From assembly GCA_024635855.1 (NCBI GenBank), contig JAGXHZ010000041.1, positions 1-8,458 on the forward strand: a DNA stretch of 8,458 nt. The letters run 5' to 3'. Source of the stretch: Sulfuricurvum sp. Lineage in GTDB: Bacteria; Campylobacterota; Campylobacteria; Campylobacterales; Sulfurimonadaceae. The notes below the pieces were generated by a model that was given only the letters and a program-made list of their open reading frames with translations, searched no databases and had not been told where the DNA came from. The position numbers and the translations under genes are program-made. Below are positions 1-6,361 of the stretch, piece by piece (the stretch's first letter is position 1; each line of letters begins with the position of its first letter).

Positions 1-129
1 CCCTCGGATTATCCAGAAATAACTCGCTTTTTAGTTCAAGAGGGAATTGATTCGATTTCGCTCAATCCCGATTCGCTGTTAAAAATGTGGCAGGTCGTTT
101 CAGAATTGGAAGCCCAAATGGAGAAATAA
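1..129 (+). CDS. ppsA: Phosphoenolpyruvate synthase, C-terminal end (partial)
   Basis: Frame 1 is open from the window edge to a TAA at 127-129 and encodes 42 residues. They contain [18 protein letters not shown], which matches the closing segment of the PEP-utilising enzyme TIM-barrel domain; the SISLNPD signature is typical of phosphoenolpyruvate synthase, which makes PEP from pyruvate and ATP (with AMP and phosphate released) in the cytoplasm during gluconeogenesis. The start and all catalytic domains lie outside the window. Pyruvate phosphate dikinase and PTS enzyme I share the fold, but [11 protein letters not shown] followed by a short helical tail fits PpsA best. No terminator hairpin follows the stop, so read-through into the next gene 46 bases downstream is possible. 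Confidence 0.85.
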   Translation, partial: PSDYPEITRFLVQEGIDSISLNPDSLLKMWQVVSELEAQMEK

Positions 130-140
130 ATCTATTTAGA

Positions 141-146
141 TATACT
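141..146 (+). promoter_or_regulatory. Possible -10 box upstream of ycaO
   Basis: TATACT matches the -10 consensus at five of six positions and lies 29 bases before the ATG at 176, giving a predicted leader of about 23 bases. There is no recognisable -35, and the start has only a weak ribosome binding site (an AAGAAAG-like purine stretch). The surrounding 46-base gap is AT-rich, so chance is a real alternative; the gene may instead be read from the ppsA promoter. Confidence 0.25.
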
Positions 147-175
147 CCATTTATTAAATAAGAAAGTGAAACAGT

Positions 176-1795
176 ATGAATCTTTTATCCAAAAGCTCAC
201 CCCTCGAAGAGTCAATCAAGAAAATGGAAGCGGTTTTAACCGATGTTGGATGTGAGGCAACATTCTCAGATGAAAAACATCCATTGGAACATTGTTATTC
301 TGTCAATTTGGCATCCATCGAAGCTCCGCGTCATATCTATTCAAATGGCAAAGGAATTGTCTCAGATGCCTCAAAAGCAAGTGCATTAGGTGAATACATC
401 GAACGATTGCAAACCAATAACTTTTTTATCGATTTTTATCTCCCTGAGAGAAAATATTATCCTGATGAGGTGGCGTTTGAGTTTGGCGGTGAATATTTAA
501 ATGATGAGTTACGCGCCATCTATAACCCTAATAATGAGTTAAGTGATGAAGATTGGGTCGATTATAATAGCGATTATGAGGATAAAGTAGTTGCCCTGCC
601 TTTCATCCAGCACAGTACGGGTGAAACCGTTTATATCCCACTTAATATTCTCAGTAATTTGTATGTGAGCAATGGTCTGGCTACGGGCAATACTCCTCTT
701 GAAGCACAAGTACAAGCGTTGAGTGAGATTTTCGAGCGATATGCAAAGATCGAGATTATTAAAAACGGTTATGCCCTCCCAAAATATCCGGATGATGTTC
801 TCCAATCGTACGAAAGAGTTTACCGTGATGTTGTTGCCTTACGAAAACTTGGCTATATTGTGGAAGTCCTTGATGCATCATTAGGCGGACAATTTCCTGT
901 TACCGCTATTTCATTGATCAATCCGGATAATTCAAGCCTGTTTGTCTCTTTTGGTGCCCATCCGATTTTAGAAGTATCATTGGAACGTACTATGACGGAA
1001 CTGATGCAAGGACGCGGATTGGAAAATCTTGATGCGTTTGAGTCTCCAACCTTTGATATGTCGCTTGTCTCGGACAGCTTTAATCTCGAATCCCATTTTA
1101 TTGATTCCAACGGTAAGCTCGGATTTGGGTTTTTGAGTGCTAAAAAGAGTTTTGAGTATGCACCGTGGAGCTATGAGGGTGTGGGGAATGAAGCAGAATT
1201 TGAGTTCCTTCTTTCAATATTGAAAAATATGAGTAAAGAGATGTATTTGCGTGAATACAGCTATTTGGGCTTCTATTCGTGTCAGATGATTGTTCCTAGT
1301 GTCTCGGAAGTGTATCCAATAGAGGATATGAGTTTTAATAACAAAAACAACGGAAAATGGATTCGAGAGATGATTTTGAATTTTGAAGAGTTTGACGGAG
1401 AGGAGATATTAGATAATATTGAATCTCTCGAAGAGACGCTGAATGTAGAAAAGTATATCGGAGTCATTTTTAAACATAATTTTACGATGCAAGAGTTCAA
1501 AGCGCAAGTCCATCTTCTGCTTGGCAATACCAATGAAGCCCTTTCGTTACTTGAATTTGGAACCAATAAGATGGGTCACATCGTAGCAGAACTTATCCGA
1601 ATGGGGGAACAAGAGTGTGTGTGGGAAGAGTATGAAGCGGCATTGTTTAATGTTTATGGAAAAGAGCGCGTTGAGCGTGCATTACGGATTTTAGAAGGGG
1701 ACGAACTTTTAATTGATGTAACACTCCATAGCGATTATCATAATATGTTAAAGATGTACGACCGGTTGGAAATCAAAAAAGCGTTAATTATTTAA
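176..1795 (+). CDS. ycaO: YcaO-domain protein, S12 methylthiotransferase-accessory type
   Basis: A 539-residue cytoplasmic protein. The ATP-binding YcaO core fills roughly residues 40-330: GEYIER at 72-77 (E73, E76) and SEIFERYAK at 183-191 (E184, E187) match the conserved glutamate motifs that bind Mg-ATP in this superfamily, and LERTMTELMQGR near 269-280 supplies the later E/Q/R motif. The C-terminal part (about 380-530) is helical and acidic, as in E. coli YcaO, whose length (586 residues) is close. YcaO enzymes activate amide carbonyls with ATP; E. coli YcaO assists RimO in beta-methylthiolation of ribosomal protein S12 by an unclear mechanism. The C-terminus ends in KKALII and lacks the proline-rich PxPxP tail of azoline-forming RiPP cyclodehydratases, and no E1-like or precursor gene is adjacent. 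A MATE transporter starts four bases after the stop, implying co-transcription. The family is secure; the substrate is inferred. Confidence 0.88.
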   Translation: MNLLSKSSPLEESIKKMEAVLTDVGCEATFSDEKHPLEHCYSVNLASIEAPRHIYSNGKGIVSDASKASALGEYIERLQTNNFFIDFYLPERKYYPDEVAFEFGGEYLNDELRAIYNPNNELSDEDWVDYNSDYEDKVVALPFIQHSTGETVYIPLNILSNLYVSNGLATGNTPLEAQVQALSEIFERYAKIEIIKNGYALPKYPDDVLQSYERVYRDVVALRKLGYIVEVLDASLGGQFPVTAISLINPDNSSLFVSFGAHPILEVSLERTMTELMQGRGLENLDAFESPTFDMSLVSDSFNLESHFIDSNGKLGFGFLSAKKSFEYAPWSYEGVGNEAEFEFLLSILKNMSKEMYLREYSYLGFYSCQMIVPSVSEVYPIEDMSFNNKNNGKWIREMILNFEEFDGEEILDNIESLEETLNVEKYIGVIFKHNFTMQEFKAQVHLLLGNTNEALSLLEFGTNKMGHIVAELIRMGEQECVWEEYEAALFNVYGKERVERALRILEGDELLIDVTLHSDYHNMLKMYDRLEIKKALII

Positions 1796-1799
1796 GCAG

Positions 1800-3137
1800 A
1801 TGCACCTAGATTTAACTCAAGACGATATAAAAGTCCAGATCAAAAAGCTGGCCATTCCTGCAAGTGTTGGATTTTTCTTTCACACAATGTACAACGTAAC
1901 GGATACGTATTTCGCAGGATTGATATCGACTCAGGCACTATCTGCACTGACATTGTCTTTTTCCATTTTTTTTATGATGATTGCAATCGCCGTAGGAATG
2001 AGTGAGGCAGTCACGGCTTTAGTCGGAAATGCATTGGGGAGAGGTAATCGAGAAGAAGCATCTCATATTGCACTAAATGCACTGTTGTTTGGACTTTTTC
2101 TTTCTTTTATTTTAACCATTATTGGTGTAATTTCCACACCTTATTTGATGATGTTATTGGGTGCAAAGGGAGTATATTTACAAGAATCGTTAGCGTATAT
2201 CAATGTCATCTTGTATGCATCTACTTTCTTCGTTTTTAGCTTTTTTATGAATGCACTTTTAAATGCTGTGGGCGATACGGTCTCGTTTCGAAACATTCTT
2301 ATTGTCTCATCTGTGTTGAACGTTGTTTTGGATTATTGGTTTGTCATGGGCGGATTGGGAGTAACTCCTTTAGGTGTGAGCGGGATCGCATTGGCTACTG
2401 TGATTACTGAGTTAATCACTGTTTTATATCTCTTTTATAAACTTCAAAAAACGTCTCTCCTTTCGAATTATAGAAAATTTTCAGTAGACAAAATAATCTT
2501 TAAAAAATTTATGACGCAGGGCTTTCCTCCAAGTGTCAATATGGTGATGATGGCAACAGGTATTTTTATTGTCACCTATTTTGCTTCTTCTTCCGGTCAG
2601 GAAGTAATAGCTGCATATGGAATAGGCATGCGTATTGAACAAATTATTCTCATGCCGACCATCGGTTTGAATGTTGCTGTGTTGACGATTGTCGCGCAAA
2701 ACAATGGAGCTAAACAGTTTGAACGTATTCGAGAAACGTTAAAAATATCTTTGTATTATGGTGGAATTATCTCACTGGTCGGTATGGTGCTGCTGTTTGT
2801 CGGTGCTGAGAAGTTTATGCATTTTTTTAGTGATGATGCAAAGGTAATCGAAGAGGGTGCCCGGTATTTACGAGTAGAAGCCTTTATCCTTTTTTCATTT
2901 GTCGTTATTTTTGTTCATTTGGCACTGCTTCAAGGGATTGAAAGACCAAGTTTTATTTTTTATATCTCTATTTTTAGACAAATAGCGGCGCCGATCGTAG
3001 TGTTGAGCCTTTTCTCTTTTTTAGGTTTAGGGGTGATTTGGATATGGATTGGGATTGCATTGATTGTGACTTTTTCAGCTTTAGTGACATGGAACTATAG
3101 TCATAAAAAGCTGATGGAAGTTTCTATGAAAAAATAG
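1800..3137 (+). CDS. MATE family efflux transporter
   Basis: A 445-residue, very hydrophobic protein of normal MATE length with about twelve predicted membrane helices in two six-helix halves. An acidic residue sits in helix 1 (D35, in NVTDTYFAG), followed by the typical loop GNALGRGNREEA at 76-87. The second half shows its counterpart: RIEQIILMPTIGL near 278-290, then TIVAQNNGAKQ at 296-306. MATE proteins export cationic drugs, metabolites or other small molecules in exchange for Na+ or H+ across the inner membrane; the sequence alone does not name the substrate or coupling ion. The ATG is four bases beyond the ycaO stop with only a weak purine stretch (AAGCAG) before it, which suggests translational coupling to ycaO. 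A hairpin 45 bases after the stop may end the transcript. Confidence 0.94.
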   Translation: MHLDLTQDDIKVQIKKLAIPASVGFFFHTMYNVTDTYFAGLISTQALSALTLSFSIFFMMIAIAVGMSEAVTALVGNALGRGNREEASHIALNALLFGLFLSFILTIIGVISTPYLMMLLGAKGVYLQESLAYINVILYASTFFVFSFFMNALLNAVGDTVSFRNILIVSSVLNVVLDYWFVMGGLGVTPLGVSGIALATVITELITVLYLFYKLQKTSLLSNYRKFSVDKIIFKKFMTQGFPPSVNMVMMATGIFIVTYFASSSGQEVIAAYGIGMRIEQIILMPTIGLNVAVLTIVAQNNGAKQFERIRETLKISLYYGGIISLVGMVLLFVGAEKFMHFFSDDAKVIEEGARYLRVEAFILFSFVVIFVHLALLQGIERPSFIFYISIFRQIAAPIVVLSLFSFLGLGVIWIWIGIALIVTFSALVTWNYSHKKLMEVSMKK

Positions 3138-3181
3138 TTTTTGTAATTGAAGATAAAATGAAGAGTATAAAAATCGAAGAT

Positions 3182-3204
3182 GCGATAGGTTGAAAACCTA
3201 TTGC
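3182..3204. terminator. Hairpin between convergent genes, possible bidirectional terminator
   Basis: GCGATAGGTT and AACCTATTGC form a ten-base-pair stem (one G-U pair) around a GAA loop. It sits 45 bases beyond the MATE stop and, on the opposite strand, contains the TAG stop of the helicase-like gene (3198-3200). Downstream on the minus strand there is only a broken T-stretch (ATTTTTAT), and on the plus strand a weak one (TTATCTTCT), so it is not a textbook intrinsic terminator in either direction. Confidence 0.45.
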
Positions 3205-4286
3205 TTATCTTCTGATGGTTTGAGAGATTTAACATTTATACGACGTGGCGTACGAGCTGGTGTTGCATCGGCTCTTGGTGCAGGTTTATCAAAAGATTTT
3301 TTACTATCGTATGGTTTCTTGTCTCCGTAAGGCTTCTTATCCCCAAACGGTTTTTTATCACCAAACGGTTTTTTATCACCATAGGGTTTCTTATCCCCAA
3401 ATGGTTTTTTGTCACCGAAAGGTTTCTTGTCTCCATACGGCTTTTTATCACCATAGGGTTTCTTTTCTCCAAATTCTTTTTTATCTCCAAAGGGTTTTTT
3501 GTCCCCAAATGGTTTTTTGTCCCCAAATGGTTTTTTATCCCCGAAAGGCTTCTTCTCTCCAAACTCTTTCTTCTCGCCATAAGGTTTTCGCTCACCCTCA
3601 GGTCTTGGTTTGTTGAATTGCTTTTTATCTTCACCAAAAAATACTGGTTTATTTGCATACTGAGATCGGGTTGATTTTTCTTCGTCTTTACGTGGAGTAC
3701 CATCGATGTAGTGGTTACGTTCACGTGTTTTTTGTTCAAAAATAGGTTTGCCGTTTTCATCTTTGCCCAAAAACTTTGGCTTGTCTCGGTCTTTGCGTGC
3801 CCATCGTTCTTTTTTGAGTGCTTCTTCCTCATCGCGTGCATCGCGTCGTGCTTTTGCTTCGGCTTTTTGCTGATTGTCTACGGCAATTCCAAAACTTGGT
3901 TCAAATCCTGCAACGGCTTCTTGGATAACAGTGCGACCTAAAAGTGTTTCGATGCCATAAAGATTTTTTTGATCTTCGGCTCCTAATAATACCAATGCCA
4001 TTTCACGTGCATGGGCGAAACGGGTCATATAGATGATTGCTTTTTCTGGCAGGTCGTAGCTGATGAGAATATCGTATTGATTTTTTTCGGATCCCTTCAT
4101 GTCATCATCCGCTACTATGGTGATATTTTTTGAGTCTCCTATTTCAATAGATTGAGGATTCTTGGCTGTTACAATCAGAATTTGTTTTTCTGGATGTTGT
4201 GAGATTAAAAAATTGAGTAACTCATTTTTACTTTCGCTGTTACATGGGTGGATACGGTGGTTTTTACGTTGAATTTCAGATGACAT
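3198..4286 (-). CDS. Degenerate DEAD-box helicase RecA2-like protein with hexapeptide-repeat tail
   Basis: A 362-residue protein. Residues 20-130 resemble the second RecA-like domain of RhlE/CsdA-type RNA helicases: ELLNFLISQHPEKQILIVTAK fits the motif IV region; YDILISYDLPEKAIIYMTRF fits the segment leading to motif VI; and IETLLGRTVIQEAVAGFEP fits the domain's closing helix and its usual GYEP end. The stretch that should hold motif V (ATDxAARGLD) is missing, and motif VI (HRxGRTGR) is replaced by MTRFAHARE. There is no RecA1 domain (Walker A, DEAD box) here or upstream, so ATPase or unwinding activity is not expected. Residues 140-230 are highly charged; 235-330 are 16 hexapeptides; the tail is basic. 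The start is firm: AAAGGA at 4292-4297 lies five bases before the ATG. A cytoplasmic RNA- or ribosome-binding role is inferred from ancestry and charge. I do not recognise a named family for the whole protein. Confidence 0.85.
   Translation of the reverse strand: MSSEIQRKNHRIHPCNSESKNELLNFLISQHPEKQILIVTAKNPQSIEIGDSKNITIVADDDMKGSEKNQYDILISYDLPEKAIIYMTRFAHAREMALVLLGAEDQKNLYGIETLLGRTVIQEAVAGFEPSFGIAVDNQQKAEAKARRDARDEEEALKKERWARKDRDKPKFLGKDENGKPIFEQKTRERNHYIDGTPRKDEEKSTRSQYANKPVFFGEDKKQFNKPRPEGERKPYGEKKEFGEKKPFGDKKPFGDKKPFGDKKPFGDKKEFGEKKPYGDKKPYGDKKPFGDKKPFGDKKPYGDKKPFGDKKPFGDKKPYGDKKPYDSKKSFDKPAPRADATPARTPRRINVKSLKPSEDKQ
3297..3584 (-). repeat. 16 tandem 18-bp units encoding (P/E)(F/Y)G(D/E)KK
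   Basis: In coding order the units are PYGEKK, EFGEKK, four PFGDKK, EFGEKK, two PYGDKK, two PFGDKK, PYGDKK, two PFGDKK, PYGDKK and a final degenerate PYDSKK: 288 bases with no interruption. Every codon position shows synonymous changes (glycine as GGT, GGA, GGC or GGG; aspartate as GAT or GAC; lysine as AAA or AAG), so the protein pattern is kept better than the DNA. A few neighbouring units are nearly identical in DNA, which points to recent in-frame duplication. Confidence 0.95.
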
Positions 4287-4298
4287 AAGTGTCCTTTA

Positions 4299-4332
4299 GG
4301 AGTGTGACCTCGTTAATTCGAGGGAATGTGAC
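4299..4332 (-). promoter_or_regulatory. Leader element: direct repeats flanking a small hairpin
   Basis: Read on the minus strand, GTCACATTCC (4323-4332) and GTCACACTCC (4299-4308) are direct repeats with nine of ten bases identical, starting 24 bases apart. Between them CCTCG-AATTAA-CGAGG can form a five-base-pair stem with a six-base loop (4308-4323). The element lies in the predicted leader of the helicase-like gene and ends one base from its AAAGGA ribosome binding site (4292-4297). It could be a protein operator or an RNA structure affecting translation; neither is proven, and the stem is short. Confidence 0.35.
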
Positions 4333-4362
4333 GCTTTTTTACGACACAATTTTAATAGTGGA

Positions 4363-4368
4363 ATTATA
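4363..4368 (-). promoter_or_regulatory. -10 box of the helicase-like gene
   Basis: On the minus strand CTCGCTATAAT carries a perfect TATAAT, 76 bases before the ATG at 4286. Transcription would start near 4356 and give a leader of about 70 bases. There is no TTGACA-like -35, as is usual for sigma-70 promoters of Campylobacterota, which rely on a good -10 and AT-rich periodicity. The same 11 bases occur before the neighbouring deacetylase gene. Confidence 0.6.
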
Positions 4369-4373
4369 GCGAG

Positions 4374-5153
4374 TTATTGCTTATAGGCTTTGAGACCCAG
4401 CATTTCATCAACGGTACTGAACGTGTAGCCAATAGCACTAAGGGTTTCGAGGACCATTTCTAGGGATGCAACACTGGTAGGATTTCGGTGCATGAGGATA
4501 ATATCGCCGTTACGAATATTAGAGACAACGTTGTTGGCAACGGCAAAAGGATCTTTTAGTGTCCAATCGAGTGAATCAAGCGACCAAAGTATAATAGAGG
4601 AACCGGATGAATGGACGGTGTCTACGACGTTTTGATTGATAGAACCGTACGGAGGGCGAAAGAGCAGTGGATAACTTCCGGTGAGTGTTTCAATTTGTGT
4701 AGAAGTACGATCAAGCTGCGAGAGTGTCGAATTTTCGTCAAGATTGGTAAAGCGAGGATGATTAAAGCTATGGTTTAGTACAAGATGTCCCTCATCAAAG
4801 GAGCGTTTTACTGCGGTGATGTTTTCATCGTTCATCGTTGCAGCAATCATAAAAAAGCTTGCTTTGATATCATGCTTTTTCAAAATATCAAGAATTTTAA
4901 GAGTATTGTTCTCATCAGGTGCATCGTCAAATGTTAATGCGACGATTTTTTTGGTCGTATCTCCATTGACGTAAACATTTTTATACGTTCCATTTTGGAT
5001 GGGGGTAATCGTATCGCTACGCCATTTATCCAAGAACTGCGTCATATTGGTATCGAGTAAATGCGATGAACCTCGGATGTCATAAATGCCATTTATATCT
5101 GCAAAAAGGGCAGTTTTGAATAGTAATAGAAGGGTAAAAAGAAGTTTATGCAT
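4374..5153 (-). CDS. Secreted NodB-type polysaccharide deacetylase
   Basis: A 259-residue protein with a Sec signal peptide: MHK, a leucine-rich core, then ALFA before a likely cleavage after A18. The NodB domain starts near residue 68 and has all five family motifs: TFDDAPD at 74-80 (D76/D77; family usually TFDDGP), HSFNHP at 128-133 (metal-binding H128 and H132), RPPYG at 166-170, DSLDW at 193-197, and IILMH ending in H222. Such enzymes (carbohydrate esterase family 4) remove N- or O-acetyl groups from polysaccharides using a divalent metal. The signal peptide places this one in the periplasm or outside the cell. The substrate (peptidoglycan, an exopolysaccharide or another glycan) cannot be read from the sequence. 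A perfect -10 box lies 41 bases upstream, but the gene also follows the exporter operon by 65 bases with no clear terminator, so it may be transcribed from both. The ATG has no strong ribosome binding site. Confidence 0.93.
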   Translation of the reverse strand: MHKLLFTLLLLFKTALFADINGIYDIRGSSHLLDTNMTQFLDKWRSDTITPIQNGTYKNVYVNGDTTKKIVALTFDDAPDENNTLKILDILKKHDIKASFFMIAATMNDENITAVKRSFDEGHLVLNHSFNHPRFTNLDENSTLSQLDRTSTQIETLTGSYPLLFRPPYGSINQNVVDTVHSSGSSIILWSLDSLDWTLKDPFAVANNVVSNIRNGDIILMHRNPTSVASLEMVLETLSAIGYTFSTVDEMLGLKAYKQ

Positions 5154-5194
5154 ACAAACCGTTTCGATAAAATTTAGAGAGTAAAATATGCGGC

Positions 5195-5200
5195 ATTATA
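5195..5200 (-). promoter_or_regulatory. -10 box of the deacetylase gene
   Basis: The minus strand reads CTCGCTATAAT at 5195-5205, with a perfect TATAAT 41 bases before the ATG at 5153; the predicted leader is about 35 bases. No -35 is recognisable. The 11-base string is identical to that in front of the helicase-like gene. Confidence 0.6.
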
Positions 5201-5218
5201 GCGAGAAACGTCATATTT

Positions 5219-6361
5219 TTAATCGAGAGTCTTTTTATAAAATTTGACTGCCAATGTCATCATGACAAGGCCTATAATCATAAGAGGCCAAATATTGGGC
5301 CATAGCGTTGCTAAATCATTATTTTTTAGGACAATGCCCCGTATGAGCCGATTAAAATAGGTGAGAGGAAGAAGTTCACCTATGTGTTGAGCCCATTTCG
5401 GCATTCCGGAAAAAGGGAACATAAATCCAGAAAGCAAAATACTCGGGAGAAAATAAAAGATAGTAAGCTGCAGTGCTTGCAGCATATTTTGTGCCAGTGA
5501 GGAGATGGTGATACCGACAGTCAGATTGACCGCAATAAAGAGCAATGCAACTGCGTATGCCAAAAGAATTGAACCGTTAAAAGGGACATTAAAGACAAAA
5601 TACGAGGCACATAAAATAAGAGTGGCTTGGATGAGACCAATGAATACATAGGGAATGATTTTACCTGTCATGATTTCAAGAGGACGTGCAGGAGTGGCGA
5701 GCAGATTTTCCATCGTTCCGCGTTCACGTTCACGCGTAATAGCCAATGCCGTCATCATAGTAAGAGTCATCGTCATAAGCGTCCCCATGAGTCCTGGAAT
5801 TATGTTGTATTGGTTGATACCATTAGGGTTATAGAGTCGATGGACTCGTACGTCAAAAGGCTTTTTTTGACTCCAAAGAACTGAGAGAGGACCGGTTAAA
5901 TCTTTTTTGGCTACCTGAGACGCTATCCCCTCGATGGATAGAAGTGCGGTCGAGACTGTGACAGGATCGGTAGCATCGGCTTCAAGCAACAAGGAAGGTT
6001 TTTCACCCCTGAGAAGTTTTTGGGTAAAGTCGGAGGGGACAGTCAGAATGAATTGAATATCTCCGCGTTTGAGCGCAGCTTGTGCTTCGTTGGCGGTGGT
6101 GTATCGTGTATCAATTTTGTAGTATTGAGAGGTTTGCATGGCAGAAATCAGGGTGCGGGTAAATTCACTGTTATCGGACGAGACAACAGCCGTGGGAAGA
6201 TGTTTTGGATCAGTATTGATCGCAAAGCCGAAAAGTGCCAGCTGAATGATGGGTAAAACGACGATCATTGCAAACGTTACACGGTCACGCTTGAGCTGGA
6301 GAAACTCTTTTAGGACGATTGCCCACCATCGAGTAAAACTAAAAGAGCTAACGAACATCAC
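5219..6361 (-). CDS. ABC-2 type transporter permease (efflux)
   Basis: A 380-residue inner-membrane permease of the YbhS/YbhR/YhhJ group. A cytoplasmic lead with KEFLQLKRDR (18-27) is followed by helix 1 (about 29-48), a large periplasmic domain (about 50-185) and five more helices (about 188-208, 232-257, 263-288, 296-318, 354-373). TRERERGTMENLLATP at 209-224 is the hallmark cytoplasmic loop of this family. It pairs with the ATPase encoded just upstream. Only one permease gene is present, whereas the E. coli ybh operon has two, so a homodimer is likely. The longest start is GTG at 6361, six bases after GGAG (6368-6371) and overlapping the ATPase gene by 14 bases; an ATG directly follows at 6358 with nine-base spacing and is nearly as good. 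The substrate is unknown. Confidence 0.94.
   Translation of the reverse strand: MMFVSSFSFTRWWAIVLKEFLQLKRDRVTFAMIVVLPIIQLALFGFAINTDPKHLPTAVVSSDNSEFTRTLISAMQTSQYYKIDTRYTTANEAQAALKRGDIQFILTVPSDFTQKLLRGEKPSLLLEADATDPVTVSTALLSIEGIASQVAKKDLTGPLSVLWSQKKPFDVRVHRLYNPNGINQYNIIPGLMGTLMTMTLTMMTALAITRERERGTMENLLATPARPLEIMTGKIIPYVFIGLIQATLILCASYFVFNVPFNGSILLAYAVALLFIAVNLTVGITISSLAQNMLQALQLTIFYFLPSILLSGFMFPFSGMPKWAQHIGELLPLTYFNRLIRGIVLKNNDLATLWPNIWPLMIIGLVMMTLAVKFYKKTLD

Noticed and set aside
133..160. TATTTA/TAAATA inverted repeat as a ppsA terminator
   Set aside because: The stem is six A-T pairs with a long loop and no T-tract, too weak to call.
130..175. RiPP precursor peptide gene beside ycaO
   Set aside because: The gap is only 46 bases and contains no start-to-stop frame of useful length; the gap between ycaO and the MATE gene is four bases.
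539..1566. Three minus-strand open frames inside ycaO (539-805, 853-1110, 1282-1566)
   Set aside because: They are shadows in the antisense of a well-supported gene, without binding sites or recognisable domains.
3297..3584. CRISPR-like array
   Set aside because: Units are contiguous 18-mers with no spacers and all lie inside a coding frame; no cas genes are nearby.
3245..3616. A plus-strand open frame of 123 codons with repeated VFYH/VSYP-like residues
   Set aside because: It is the antisense reading of the 18-bp repeats, which stay open because the repeat period is a multiple of three. It has no ribosome binding site and no recognisable domain.
4287..4373. Missing N-terminal helicase half as an upstream frameshifted remnant
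   Set aside because: Only 87 bases separate the start from the deacetylase stop, and they hold a promoter and leader; no Walker A or DEAD motif is readable in any frame there.
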